A DNA stretch of 64,000 nt from Halomonas denitrificans (GTDB taxonomy: Bacteria > Pseudomonadota > Gammaproteobacteria > Pseudomonadales > Halomonadaceae), in NCBI RefSeq assembly GCF_003056305.1, contig NZ_PYVX01000002.1, forward strand, positions 372,001 through 436,000, written 5' to 3'. The position numbers and the translations under genes were made by a program. The notes below the pieces were generated by a model. It had not been told where the DNA came from. It was given only the letters and a program-made list of their open reading frames with translations, and searched no databases. Each line of letters opens with the position of its first letter. Position 1 is the first letter of the stretch. Of the stretch, positions 16,428 to 25,688 are shown one piece after another.

Positions 16428-17684
16428 TCAGTAAATCGTTACCGCGGGTACATAACTGATCAGCGCAAGTACCGCGAGCGCTAACAGATAAAACGGAACC
16501 AATTCCTTCACGACACTGCCCACGGATGCCTTGGCGATCGTTGAGGAAATGTATAGCGTTGTACCAACCGGCGGCGTATAGAGGCCGATAGCTAGGTTGA
16601 CCACCATGATCAGTCCAAGCTGAACAGGGTCCAGACCGATAGCGGCGGCAATTCCGGTAAACAACGGCCCGAGAAGCAGCACCGCCGCCGGTAAATCAAG
16701 AAACGTCCCCACCAGCAGCATGATCACATTCATGGCCAGAATGACCTGCCATGGCTCGGAAAGCGATCCGGTCACCCACGCAGCCAGTTCCTGGGGAATT
16801 TGCTCCATCGTCAGAATCCACTGGATGATGGAGGATGCCATGATAATAACCATGACTGCCCCGGTCATGACTCCGGTCTCAAGGATGGCACTTAAGATTC
16901 CCTTCCAGCTCATATCCCGATAGATAACCGAGCCGACCAGCAGGGCATAGGCAACCGCCATCACGCTCACCTCGGTGGGTGTGGCAATTCCGAAGCGCAA
17001 CGTACCGATCACGAAGATTGGCATCAACAAAGCCGGAAAAGCATGCTTTAGCTCGGACTTCCACTTCTTCCAGCCACCCATGACCTCGGATGGCGGAAAG
17101 CCTCTCCGTACGGCGGCGAACCAGGTCAGCGCCAGCATACCTACGCCCAGCAGGACGCCCGGAAGAATACCGGCCACAAACAGGTCAATGATGGAGGTAT
17201 TAGACACCAAGCCATACAAGATCAAGGGGATCGACGGTGGTATCAGCACCGAAACGGTGGACGACGAAGCGTTCACCGCCGCCGCAAATCCTGCCGGGTA
17301 ACCTTCCTTTTTCTGTACCGGAATCAACGCATTTCCCAAGGCCGATGCATCCGCAACGGCAGAGCCTGACACCCCACCAAACATCACGGACCCCACCACG
17401 CTCACATGGCACATACCACCACGGAAACGGCCGACCAGGAGCTTGGCAAAATTCACCAGGTGTTCACCAAAGCGCCCGGACATCATCAGGCTTCCGGCAA
17501 GGATGAAAAACGGGATCGCCAGCATAGGGAAGCTTTGTGTGGGGGTGTAAAGCCGTTGTGCGATAACCGCAAGCGACTGACCCTCGAACATCAGGGCGAT
17601 GCCGGACGCACCGATCATCGCGAACGCAACTGGCACCGACACCAGCAGCAGAATGGGAAAAACCCAAATTAGTAAAGATGCCAT
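16428..17684 (-). CDS. dctM: TRAP transporter large permease, DctM type
   Basis: The 418-residue protein has about 12 membrane helices and the DctM layout, with FFILAGSLMMSGRFGEHLVNFAKLLVGRFRG-type region early and YPAGFAAAVNASSSTVSVLIPPSIPLI in the first half, the conserved transport segment, and the duplicate PPVGTTLYISSTIAKASV near the C-terminus. It forms the Na+-driven translocation unit with the small DctQ subunit 17 bases upstream. It is the last gene of the dctPQM operon. Lower G+C than the surrounding chromosome marks it as part of the island. Confidence 0.93.
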   Translation of the reverse strand: MASLLIWVFPILLLVSVPVAFAMIGASGIALMFEGQSLAVIAQRLYTPTQSFPMLAIPFFILAGSLMMSGRFGEHLVNFAKLLVGRFRGGMCHVSVVGSVMFGGVSGSAVADASALGNALIPVQKKEGYPAGFAAAVNASSSTVSVLIPPSIPLILYGLVSNTSIIDLFVAGILPGVLLGVGMLALTWFAAVRRGFPPSEVMGGWKKWKSELKHAFPALLMPIFVIGTLRFGIATPTEVSVMAVAYALLVGSVIYRDMSWKGILSAILETGVMTGAVMVIIMASSIIQWILTMEQIPQELAAWVTGSLSEPWQVILAMNVIMLLVGTFLDLPAAVLLLGPLFTGIAAAIGLDPVQLGLIMVVNLAIGLYTPPVGTTLYISSTIAKASVGSVVKELVPFYLLALAVLALISYVPAVTIY

Positions 17685-17701
17685 TGTTTATCCCCCCCGC
17701 C

Positions 17702-18292
17702 TCAGCTGTAATTCTTCGCTGTAGGGTCCTGGGCTAATGCCCGGTTGCCGGTGATGTATTCGATGGCTGAAAGCATGCCGAGCAGCGCGATCAAAGAAAA
17801 CGCGTACACCAGACTTGAATAGCCATAGATCTGTGGGATGCCCGTTTCAGCGAGTCTGCTGTACTGAGACGCTTTGATGATCGGCATGGAGTAGTAAACC
17901 ACGCCGACCGACACTACACTCACAAACAGACTTACGGCGACGGCCACAGCCCGCGCGAATCCCTCTGGCAACAGTCCCGGAATCAGGTCCACCTTGATAT
18001 GGCGCTCTTGTGCAGACGCCATCACCATGCCGCCGGCCACGGTCCAGGGAAACAGGATCGCGGGGATCTCGTAAGCCCAGGTTATGCCGCTACCGAAAAA
18101 ATATCGGAGAACCACGTTCAGTAGGATGGCCAGAAACATCGTCACTAGCGTGGTGACAACCACCGCCGCTCCCGACAGGTACATTATCTGTACCATCCGA
18201 TCAGACAGCCCCTTTACGAAGCCAGAGCGATTACGCTCTGGCTTTGCCTGTTTTGGCAGGTTCACAGTAGACACCTCAAACGTAGTCATCAC
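17702..18292 (-). CDS. dctQ: TRAP transporter small permease, DctQ type
   Basis: The 196-residue subunit has a basic cytoplasmic N-terminus of about 35 residues and four membrane helices. The FFGSGITWAYEIPAILFPWTVAGGMVMAS segment with the conserved E-x-P/W pair and the ERHIKVDLI motif are typical of DctQ. ATG overlaps the dctP stop by four bases, which points to translational coupling. It pairs with DctM in the inner membrane. Confidence 0.92.
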   Translation of the reverse strand: MMTTFEVSTVNLPKQAKPERNRSGFVKGLSDRMVQIMYLSGAAVVVTTLVTMFLAILLNVVLRYFFGSGITWAYEIPAILFPWTVAGGMVMASAQERHIKVDLIPGLLPEGFARAVAVAVSLFVSVVSVGVVYYSMPIIKASQYSRLAETGIPQIYGYSSLVYAFSLIALLGMLSAIEYITGNRALAQDPTAKNYS

Positions 18293-19260
18293 TGATCCGT
18301 CGCTTTTCTCAGATCAGCGATAAACGAGCCGAATTTCTCTTCATACTTCTCATACACCGGCGCTACGGCGTCGACAAAGGCAGCGTGATCGACTTCAGCG
18401 AACTTGCCACCCTCATTCTTGATCGTGGCTTTCAGGTTCTCGTTCAGAATATAGTTCCGCCCCCGCTGATACCAACCGGCATGCTCCGCCGCCTCGGTGA
18501 TACAAGCCTGACGCTCTTCCGGAAGCGAATTCCACCAGCCCAGACCAGCGACTACGGGCGTGCTTTGATACTGGTGCCCCGTCTGAGAAATGAAGGGGGT
18601 GATTTCATGTAGATTCGCGGAGTAAATGTTGGTTAACGGGTTCTCCTGGCCATCGAAGGTGCCACTTTGCAACGCGGTTGGCAGCTCACTCCAGCCCAGC
18701 GGTGCCGGGTTGGAGCCCAGGGCCTTGAAGATATCGATCGCAACCTGATCCGGTGGGGTCCGGATTTGCATGCCTTGCAGGTCGGCGGGGGTTGTCACGA
18801 ACTTGTTGACGTGAGTCACGTGGCGGAAGCCGTTATCCCAAAACGTCACAATCTTGAGCCCTGATTCCTGAGCCAGCTTGTCCAGTTTGTCGCCAATAGG
18901 CCCGTCCAGAACCTCCCAGACCTCCATCTCGTTATCAAACAGAAAAGGCAGCCCCAACATACCCACTTCAGGCACAATCTGGGCAAGCGTTCCCTGGGAG
19001 TTGGCGGTCATCTGTATAATGCCCGCCGTGGCGGATGTCAGCATCTCCGCGTCGTCGCCCATGGTGGCGGACGGCGCAACCTTGACGTTCGTATCCGGTG
19101 CGCAGGACGGCACGATCGCGGCAAACACCTCAGCGGCCTCGTAACGGGGATTACCCGGATTCGCGCCATGAGCAAAAGTGAGCTGTTCGGCTTGGGCACT
19201 GGTGCCGACGCAGGCGGTAACAATGGAAGCGGTGATTAGACTTTTGGTAAGAGATGTCAT
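18289..19260 (-). CDS. dctP: TRAP transporter solute-binding protein, DctP type
   Basis: The 323-residue periplasmic receptor has a clear signal peptide (cleavage after SAQA, residue 24). The binding region includes FRHVTHVNKFVTTPADLQGMQIRTPP, whose Arg is the usual carboxylate anchor of DctP proteins, and WSELPTALQSGTFDGQENPL. This points to an acid ligand such as a sugar acid or hydroxy acid. The mature protein has Cys pairs at residues about 53 and 264. The gene leads the dctPQM operon and its upstream region carries the CTTAA array shared with the transketolase operon, so uptake and catabolism look co-regulated. Confidence 0.92.
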   Translation of the reverse strand: MTSLTKSLITASIVTACVGTSAQAEQLTFAHGANPGNPRYEAAEVFAAIVPSCAPDTNVKVAPSATMGDDAEMLTSATAGIIQMTANSQGTLAQIVPEVGMLGLPFLFDNEMEVWEVLDGPIGDKLDKLAQESGLKIVTFWDNGFRHVTHVNKFVTTPADLQGMQIRTPPDQVAIDIFKALGSNPAPLGWSELPTALQSGTFDGQENPLTNIYSANLHEITPFISQTGHQYQSTPVVAGLGWWNSLPEERQACITEAAEHAGWYQRGRNYILNENLKATIKNEGGKFAEVDHAAFVDAVAPVYEKYEEKFGSFIADLRKATDQ

Positions 19261-19389
19261 GGCGTACTCCTGAGAGCGATTGGGTTTGTTGTTTTCTCAA
19301 GTGCATGAATACCGTCGTCAGGTCAATGCTGATACGGCATCCTCGGAATCCATACTTGACTTTACTCGGGCCGTTTTCAATGAGGAGGT

Positions 19390-19417
19390 CTTAACGGAAA
19401 GGTAAGCAGGGCTTAAC
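19390..19417 (-). promoter_or_regulatory. Three-box CTTAA operator upstream of the TRAP operon
   Basis: Plus-strand boxes CTTAAC, GGTAAG and CTTAAC lie 11 bp apart, as in the array at 6871. Reading toward dctP, nine bases separate the array from a TTGAAA candidate -35 (19380-19375), which is followed after 17 bases by AAGTAT. Same spacing as at the transketolase promoter, and the position suits a LysR activator. Confidence 0.65.
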
Positions 19418-19529
19418 AAAAACCGGGCTTTTCGGATGAAAGCTGCCGTTTCCAGTCAATTGGCCGGAGACGACGGTCGCGAATATCGGCCACGGCTAAG
19501 ACAAACGACCCCCGGGGCGGATTATAAGA

Positions 19530-20400
19530 GCACGGTATCAGAGGGTGCGACACTCATCCTGACACTGGGGGTGTGCTTCAAGTACGACGTCCGCCTCAGC
19601 CACGAGAAGATTGCTCGGGCCTGCGGCCTCTCCAAGGGCGTGGTCAGCAAGTACGTCAGCTTGGCTCAGGCCGCCGGCATCAGCTGGCCGCTGCCCGACG
19701 GTACCGACGAGGCGGCGCTGGAGGCGCGGCTGCCCGGCCGAAACACCGCCGCTGCGCTTCTTAGCACCGGACTACTTCCTGGTCCACCCGGCCCTCAAGC
19801 ACAAAGGCATGACCCTGCAGCTGCTGTGGGCGGAGTACGCCGAGGCCCACGGCAAGGCGTACCGCTACATCTAGTTCTGCCCACACTGCCAAACGTGGCG
19901 CGGCCCTCAACGGCGCAGCGTGCGCCAGGTCCACCGCGCCTGCGAGAGGCTGTTCATCGACTACTGCGGCCTGACCTTGCCTATCATCAACCAGGCCACT
20001 GGCGAGGTGCGCAACGCACAGCTGTTCGTGGCGGTGCTGGGGGCCTCCAGCGTCACCTTCGCCGAAGCCTCTTGGAGCCAGTCGCTGCTCGACTGGATCC
20101 TCTCCCACAAGCGTACCTTCCCGTTCCTCGGTGGGGTGCCAGAGTTGCTTGTCCCGGATAATCTGAAGAGCGCCGTCACGCGGGCATGCCGCTACGATAG
20201 CCAGCTGAACGCGACCTACGCTGAGCTGGCGTAGCACTACCAGGTCATCGTGTTGCCGGCGCGGCCCTACAAGCCCATGGTGGAAGCCGGCGTGCTGGTC
20301 GAGCGCTGGATCCTGGCCCGCCTGCGTCATCACATCTTCTTCACGCTGGCTTCACTGAATCAGGCCATCCGCGAGCTGCTGGAGGATCTCAACCGCTCGG
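19530..20400 (+). pseudogene. Decayed IS21-family istA (second type)
   Basis: Pieces in shifting frames give the order of an IstA transposase: LSHEKIARACGLSKGVVSKYVSLAQAAG (HTH), [29 protein letters not shown] (first catalytic Asp region), [46 protein letters not shown] and [21 protein letters not shown]. In-frame stops (for example 19872 and 20232) and deletions inactivate it. It differs from the istA remnant at 6301-6766. From 19418 to 19529 I see nothing else. Confidence 0.85.
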
Positions 20401-20401
20401 C

Positions 20402-20510
20402 GAGGCGGGCATCATCTGCGTCGTCGTGCCCCTCACCGCCGAGACCGAGCACCGGATCGGCGAGCGAGAGTTTGCCCTGATGAAGCTACTGGCCCAGGCC
20501 AACGCCTTCA
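20402..20510 (+). pseudogene. Fragment of a D-2-hydroxyacid dehydrogenase
   Basis: About 27 residues reading [19 protein letters not shown] then EREFALMK match the segment before the catalytic Arg in GhrB/TkrA-like D-2-hydroxyacid dehydrogenases. The frame then loses similarity. It is wedged between the istA remnant and the truncated host gene copy, and is not derived from the intact dehydrogenase at 9792, whose matching segment differs. Confidence 0.5.
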
Positions 20511-20608
20511 TCGAGGGCAGTCTCAAGGGGGAGGTGGGCAGCGGCGGCCGGCCCGACCCCTATAGCTGCCCGGGCCACCGTCCCTCTAGCGTGCTGCTGA
20601 TCGACGAG

Positions 20609-20904
20609 CTGACGCTGAGGCCCGCCAGCTGGCAGTGCCGGGCCATCAGCTCGCTGAACTGACGCGAGTGCTGGGCGAAGGCCAGGGCGTAGCTCAGGGT
20701 CTGGGTGGCCATGGCGTCGTCGCTGATGGAGAGGTGCAGTCGGTACTGCTCCGGGAGGGCCCGGCCACGGTAGCGCACCATCTCGCGAGACTCGTGGTCG
20801 TAGGTGAGTGACAGCGGCTGATCGGCGAGGCTGGGGAGGGGATGCATCTCGGGCAGGCAGGCATGGGCATCTCCGTTCTTGTCATCCGGGCCTCTTCCGG
20901 GCAC
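20609..20904 (-). pseudogene. Truncated copy of the helical-protein gene at 5188-5721
   Basis: The first ~30 codons and a middle part match the intact gene (LTYDHESREM, then EQYRLHL, AFAQHSRQFSELMARHCQLAGL) with point differences. About 40 codons between YRGRAL and EQYRLHL are deleted, and the C-terminal third is missing at about 20609, where island sequence ends. Confidence 0.85.
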
Positions 20905-20989
20905 CGTCCAGATAAGGTAGACGCAGGGGGACAGCTCCCTCCTTGATATTGGTCAATTTCGGTAGCGGATCAGCAGAAAGTACCAGGCC
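20851..20989. repeat. 139-bp perfect direct repeat, right copy
   Basis: Identical to 5687-5825. Here it precedes an intact nosP-nahK operon, and the gene on its left is the broken one, the reverse of the left copy. Together the two copies bracket the island. Confidence 0.93.
20943..20956. promoter_or_regulatory. FNR/DNR-type box upstream of nosP
   Basis: TTGATATTGGTCAA, centre about 140 bp before the nosP start. The target gene encodes an NO sensor, which makes a DNR/NnrR-like or FNR regulator plausible. Confidence 0.6.
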
Positions 20990-21089
20990 GCCTGGTCGCT
21001 CCCTGGCCGGATGCGAGCGTCGACCGACCGGCGTTGTCGCCCCCCGGCCGCGGGGCATACACTGCCCCAAACCCGACAGGCAGGCCGAT

Positions 21090-22334
21090 ATGCGTGATCT
21101 TTCCCCCGCCAGCCCCGGGCTCGGTGGTGCCTCTGACCGGGGCACGGCAGACCGGGGCGCGACGGCCCCAGGCACGATGGCCGAGGGCGAACCGCTGCCC
21201 ACCGCCGTCAGCCGCCGCCGCGACCCCCGGGCCGCGGCGCGGGAGCTCGCCGAGGCGCTGCGCCACCCCGAGCTCGGCTTCGTGCTGTTCTTCTGCAGCG
21301 CCGAGTACCCCCTGGCGGCGCTCTCCGAGGCCCTGGAGGCGGCCTTCGCCGGCGTGGCGGTGGCGGGCTGCACCACCGCCGGGGAGATCACGCCGGAGGG
21401 CTACGGGCGCGGCGGCATCGTCGCCATCGGCCTCGACCGTCGTCACTTCGCGGTCTCCTGCGCGCTGGTCGAGAACCTGGCGGACTTCGACCTGATGCGC
21501 GCCCAGCGTCTGGTCGATGGCCTGCTCGACGACTGTCGCGATCGCGCCCTGGCCCCCCTGGCCGGGCAGAGCTTCGCCCTGACGCTGCTCGACGGCCTCT
21601 CCAGCTGCGAGGAGCAGGTGCTGGCGACCCTGGATGCCGCCCTGGGGCGCATTCCCAGCTTCGGCGGCTCCGCCGGCGACGACAATCGCCTGGCCCATAC
21701 CCACGTGCATGCCGAGGGGCGCTTCCACGGCCAGGCCGCGGTGGTGGTGCTGATCAACACCCGGCTGCCCTTCGAGGTCTTCACCACCCACCACCTGCGA
21801 CCGCGCACCGAGAAGCTGGTGGTCACCCGCGCCGATCGCGAGCGCCGCCGGGTGTTGGAGCTCAACGCCCTGCCGGCCGCGGAGGAGTATGCCCGGCTGG
21901 TGGGGCTGCCGGTCGCCGCCCTGGACGCCGCGGTCTTCGCGCAATACCCCCTGGCGGTGCGGCTGGGCGAGGCGCACTACGTGCGCGCCATCCAGCGGGT
22001 CAATGACGACGGCAGCCTGAGCTTCTACTGCGCGGTGGAGAACGGCATCGTGCTTACCGCCATGCGGCCCGCGCCCCTGCTCGAGGACCTCGAGGCGGTC
22101 TTCACCGGGCTCGGCGAGCGCCTCGGTGAGCCGGCGCTGATCATCGCCTGCGACTGCTTCCTGCGCCGCCTGGAGCTGGAAACGCGCCAGCAGGTGGACG
22201 CCGCCTCGCGGCTGCTGGCGCGCTCGCGGGTGGTCGGTTTCAACTCCTATGGGGAGCAGCACCATGGCATGCACATCAACCAGACCTTCACCGGGGTCGC
22301 CATTGGATCTCGACCGGCCGCGGGCGATACCTGA
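21090..22334 (+). CDS. nosP: FIST-domain sensor, NosP type
   Basis: The 414-residue protein contains FIST_N and FIST_C domains: the strand-rich FVLFFCSAEYPLAALSEAL start, VAVAGCTTAGEITPEGY, LLDGLSSCEEQVLATLDAALG, the signature PSFGGSAGDDNRL, and the C-terminal ACDCFLRRLE with VVGFNSYGEQHHGMHINQT. Stand-alone FIST proteins encoded next to a histidine kinase are NosP haem-binding nitric-oxide sensors that inhibit the kinase in Pseudomonas, Vibrio and Legionella. The kinase gene here overlaps by 32 bases. Start ATG 21090 follows weak SD sequence. Haem binding is from family knowledge, not visible motifs. Confidence 0.85.
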   Translation: MRDLSPASPGLGGASDRGTADRGATAPGTMAEGEPLPTAVSRRRDPRAAARELAEALRHPELGFVLFFCSAEYPLAALSEALEAAFAGVAVAGCTTAGEITPEGYGRGGIVAIGLDRRHFAVSCALVENLADFDLMRAQRLVDGLLDDCRDRALAPLAGQSFALTLLDGLSSCEEQVLATLDAALGRIPSFGGSAGDDNRLAHTHVHAEGRFHGQAAVVVLINTRLPFEVFTTHHLRPRTEKLVVTRADRERRRVLELNALPAAEEYARLVGLPVAALDAAVFAQYPLAVRLGEAHYVRAIQRVNDDGSLSFYCAVENGIVLTAMRPAPLLEDLEAVFTGLGERLGEPALIIACDCFLRRLELETRQQVDAASRLLARSRVVGFNSYGEQHHGMHINQTFTGVAIGSRPAAGDT

Positions 22335-23670
22335 CGACGCCTCTCCCCGGGAGCGCGAGTTGCTGGCGGAGAACGCACGCCTGCGCCGCATCGCCGGCGC
22401 ACTGATGGAGCGGGTGGAGTCCGCCGGGGTGGCCGGTGCGGCTCCCTATGCGGCCTTCGAGCACGCCGTGCTGCTCGCCGAGCAGGTGCGCGAGCGCACC
22501 GAGGCGCTGCAGCAGACCCTGGCCGAGCTGCATGCCGCCAAGGCCGAGGCCGAGGCGGCCAACCTCTCCAAGACCCGTTTCCTGGCCGCGGTCAGCCACG
22601 ACCTGATGCAGCCGCTGAACGCCGCCCGGCTCTTCACCAGCGCCCTCGAGGAGCACGAGCTGCCCGCAGACTCGACCCGGCTGGTGGGGCATGTCGGCCG
22701 CTCCCTCCAGGACGTGGAGGCGCTGCTCGGCACCCTGGTGGATATCTCGCGGCTCGACGCCGGGGTGCTCGAGCCGGACATCGCTCCCTTTCCCGTGGCG
22801 CGGCTGCTCGACGTGCTGGCCGAGGAGTTCCGCCGGATGGCCGCGGCGCGGGGGCTGGCGCTGCACTACGTGAGAAGCGAGGCGGTGGTCGCCTCGGACC
22901 TGGCGCTGCTGGCGCGGGTGGTGCGCAACTTCCTGACCAATGCCATTCGCTACACCGAGCAGGGCCGGATCCTGCTGGGCTGCCGTCGGCGCCCCGGCGG
23001 GCTCGAGATCCTGGTGGCCGATACCGGGCCCGGCATTCCCGAGGCCCAGCGCGAGGCGATCTTCCAGGAGTTCCAGCGCCTGGGCGAGCGCCGCGACGCC
23101 GAGGATCGCGGCCTGGGGCTGGGGCTGGCGATCGTCGATCGCATCGCCGGCATCCTCGACCACCCCCTGAGGCTCGCCTCGGTGCCCGGGCGCGGGTCGC
23201 TGTTCGCGGTGCGCGTGCCCGAGGGTCGATTGCCGGAGGCGCCCCCGAGCGCGCCGGCGCCGGCCTGGGAGGGCGATCTGCTGGCGGGCATGCGGGTCTG
23301 GGTCGTCGACGACGACCCCGGGATCTGCGAGGGCATGGCGGCGCTGCTCGCCGGCTGGGGGTGTGCGGTGCGCACCGCCACCGCCCTGGCCGCCCTGGAG
23401 GCCGACCTGTACGCTCATGCGCCCGAGGAGGCCGCTGACGTGCTGCTGGTCGACTATCACCTGGGGGAGGGCGATCCCGATGGCCTCGCGGTGGCCGCGC
23501 GGCTGGGCGAGCGTCGGCCGGGGCTCGCGGTGGTGGTGATCACCGCCAATCACGACGCCGCGATCAAGAGCCTGACCCGCCAGCGGGGCTACGGCTGCCT
23601 GCTCAAGCCCGTGAAGCCGCTGCGCCTGCGCATGCAGCTGGTCGCCCTGCGAGGCGCCCGCTCAGGCTGA
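22303..23670 (+). CDS. nahK: NahK-type hybrid sensor histidine kinase
   Basis: The cytoplasmic kinase of about 455 residues has a short N-terminal coiled coil (ERELLAENARLRRI), HisKA with His99 in AAVSHDLMQPLNAARLF, HATPase boxes (NFLTNAIRYTEQG, ADTGPGIP, LGLGLAIVDRI) and a C-terminal receiver with Asp in LLVDYHLGEGDPDG. This matches PA1976 NahK/ErcS', the NosP partner. The frame overlaps nosP; TTG 22303 is the likeliest start because the homologous protein begins there and no ATG fits better. A decayed copy is at 5872-6306. Its 3' end overlaps the convergent regulator by nine bases. Confidence 0.88.
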   Translation: MDLDRPRAIPDDASPRERELLAENARLRRIAGALMERVESAGVAGAAPYAAFEHAVLLAEQVRERTEALQQTLAELHAAKAEAEAANLSKTRFLAAVSHDLMQPLNAARLFTSALEEHELPADSTRLVGHVGRSLQDVEALLGTLVDISRLDAGVLEPDIAPFPVARLLDVLAEEFRRMAAARGLALHYVRSEAVVASDLALLARVVRNFLTNAIRYTEQGRILLGCRRRPGGLEILVADTGPGIPEAQREAIFQEFQRLGERRDAEDRGLGLGLAIVDRIAGILDHPLRLASVPGRGSLFAVRVPEGRLPEAPPSAPAPAWEGDLLAGMRVWVVDDDPGICEGMAALLAGWGCAVRTATALAALEADLYAHAPEEAADVLLVDYHLGEGDPDGLAVAARLGERRPGLAVVVITANHDAAIKSLTRQRGYGCLLKPVKPLRLRMQLVALRGARSG

Positions 23671-24351
23671 GGGGGCATGGCGCTCGGCGAGCAGCGCCTC
23701 GAGGTCGAGGGCGCCGGCGGCGAGGATCGCCTGGACGCGGCCCGCGACGCCGAGCTTGCGCAGGATCGCCGAGACGTGGGTCTTCACCGTGGTCTCGGCG
23801 ATCTCCAGCTCCCGGGCGATCACCTTGTTGGAGGCCCCCCGGGAGAGGCGGATCAGCACCTCGAGCTGCTTGTCGGTGAGCTCGGCCAGGCGCCGGCGCT
23901 GCGCGTCCTGCGGGGGAGCCTCGGCCGGCGGCGAGGACGGCGCGGCCGGGGGGCGGCGCATGATCTCCGCCGGCAGGTAGAGCTGGCCCTCCAGCAGGCG
24001 GGTCAGCGCCGCCTGCAGCTCCCGGCGCGGCGTCGACTTGGGGATGTAGCCCACCGCGCCGAGCTCGATGGCCTCGAGGACGGTGCGCCGCTCCTGGTCG
24101 GCGGAGAGGATGGCCACCGGCAGGGCGGGATGGGCCTCGCGCAGCGCCTTGAGCCCCTCGAGCCCGCTGGCATCGGGCAGGCCGAGGTCAAGCAGCACCA
24201 AGTCGACCTCGGCGTGCTGCTCGGCGCTCTCGAGGGCGTGCGCCAGGCTCTCGGCCTCCAGCAGTCGACTGCCGGGCAGCCCGGCGGTGATCACCGCGCC
24301 GATGGCCTCGCGAAACAGCGGATGGTCATCGGCGACCATCAGGGTGTGCAT
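23662..24351 (-). CDS. NarL/LuxR-family response regulator (ErbR-like)
   Basis: The 229-residue regulator starts at ATG 24351 behind GGAGG. It has a receiver domain with acidic pocket ADDHPLF and phospho-Asp in [13 protein letters not shown], Lys in PKSTPRR, a Pro-rich linker, and a LuxR HTH near the C-terminus ([37 protein letters not shown]). It is convergent with nahK and divergent from the alcohol dehydrogenase gene, as ErbR/AgmR relates to the ethanol-oxidation genes in Pseudomonas. I infer it receives phosphate from the neighbouring kinase and activates the alcohol and aldehyde dehydrogenase genes. Confidence 0.88.
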   Translation of the reverse strand: MHTLMVADDHPLFREAIGAVITAGLPGSRLLEAESLAHALESAEQHAEVDLVLLDLGLPDASGLEGLKALREAHPALPVAILSADQERRTVLEAIELGAVGYIPKSTPRRELQAALTRLLEGQLYLPAEIMRRPPAAPSSPPAEAPPQDAQRRRLAELTDKQLEVLIRLSRGASNKVIARELEIAETTVKTHVSAILRKLGVAGRVQAILAAGALDLEALLAERHAPSA

Positions 24352-24502
24352 GGCAATCCTCCTGGCATCGTCTCGCCTCCTACCGAAGGGGGAGGCGCTC
24401 TCCTGCCAACGCAGTATGTCCCACCTGGCTCCGCTGACCAAGACTGGAGGAGGCCGCGTCCATCCCCCGGCGCGGCCCGCGAAAAGGAAAAGGAGATTCG
24501 AG

Positions 24503-25531
24503 ATGGATGCAACGATGAAGGCCGCCGTGGTGCGCAAGTTCGGCGAACCGCTGGCCATCGAGGAGGTCCCGACGCCGCGGCCGAAGCGCGGCGAGATCCT
24601 GGTCAAGGTCGCGGCCTCGGGGGTCTGCCACACCGACCTGCACGCCGCCCACGGCGACTGGCCGGTCAAGCCCGAGCCGCCGTTCATTCCCGGTCACGAG
24701 GGGGTGGGGCACATCGTGGCCGTGGGCGAGGGCGTCACCCACGTCAAGGAGGGCGATCGCGTCGGGGTGCCCTGGCTCTACTCCGCCTGCGGCCACTGCG
24801 AGCACTGCCTGGGCGGCTGGGAGACCCTCTGCGAGTCGCAGCAGAACACCGGCTACTCGGTCAACGGCGGCTTCGCCGACTACACCCTGGCGGATGCCGG
24901 CTACGTGGGTCGCCTGCCCGACAACGTCGACTTCCTCGAGATCGCCCCGGTGCTGTGCGCCGGCGTCACGGTCTACAAGGGGCTGAAGATGACCGATACC
25001 CGTCCCGGCCAGTGGGTGGTGATCTCCGGCATCGGCGGCCTCGGCCACATGGCCGTGCAGTACGCCCGGGCCATGGGGCTCAACGTGGCGGCCGTCGACA
25101 TCGACGACGGCAAGCTGGCGCTGGCCGAGCGGCTGGGCGCTGCGGTGACGGTCAATGCCATGAAGACCGACCCGGCGGCCTACATCAGGAAGACGATCGG
25201 CGGGGCCCACGGGGCGCTGGTCACGGCGGTCTCGCCCAAGGCCTTCGACCAGGCCCAGGGCATGCTGCGCCGGGGCGGTACCCTGGTGCTCAACGGCCTG
25301 CCGCCGGGGGACTTCCCGCTGCCGATCTTCGGCACCGTGCTCAACGGCCTGACCATCCGCGGCTCCATCGTCGGCAGCCGCCAGGACCTGCAGGAGTCGC
25401 TGGACTTCGCCGGCGAGGGCAAGGTCAAGGCCACGGTGGCCACCGACCGACTGGAGAACATCAACGACGTCTTCCAGCGCATGATCGAGGGCCGCATCGA
25501 GGGACGCGTGGTGCTCGACATGACGTCCTGA
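24503..25531 (+). CDS. adhP: Zinc-dependent alcohol dehydrogenase, AdhP type
   Basis: The 342-residue medium-chain dehydrogenase shows the catalytic zinc ligands (Cys in [15 protein letters not shown], His and Glu in PGHEGVGHI, Cys in [13 protein letters not shown]), the four-cysteine structural zinc loop ([20 protein letters not shown]), and the NAD site [13 protein letters not shown] followed by VDIDDGK (Asp favouring NAD+). It oxidises ethanol and short primary alcohols to aldehydes in the cytoplasm. Start ATG 24503 follows AAAAGGAG. The divergent NarL-type gene and the downstream aldehyde dehydrogenase form a coherent alcohol-oxidation unit. Confidence 0.92.
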   Translation: MDATMKAAVVRKFGEPLAIEEVPTPRPKRGEILVKVAASGVCHTDLHAAHGDWPVKPEPPFIPGHEGVGHIVAVGEGVTHVKEGDRVGVPWLYSACGHCEHCLGGWETLCESQQNTGYSVNGGFADYTLADAGYVGRLPDNVDFLEIAPVLCAGVTVYKGLKMTDTRPGQWVVISGIGGLGHMAVQYARAMGLNVAAVDIDDGKLALAERLGAAVTVNAMKTDPAAYIRKTIGGAHGALVTAVSPKAFDQAQGMLRRGGTLVLNGLPPGDFPLPIFGTVLNGLTIRGSIVGSRQDLQESLDFAGEGKVKATVATDRLENINDVFQRMIEGRIEGRVVLDMTS

Positions 25532-25688
25532 GCCGCCGGCGGTGACGCCCGGCGAGGCGGCTCGCCGGGCGCATCATCTCCTCCCGAAGGAGGAGCCCGG
25601 CTCCTGCCACCGGCGGATGTCGCCGGGCGCCGTGCTCGCCAACACTGAACGCTGCACCTCCATAACGACAATATCCAGGAGTCACGCC

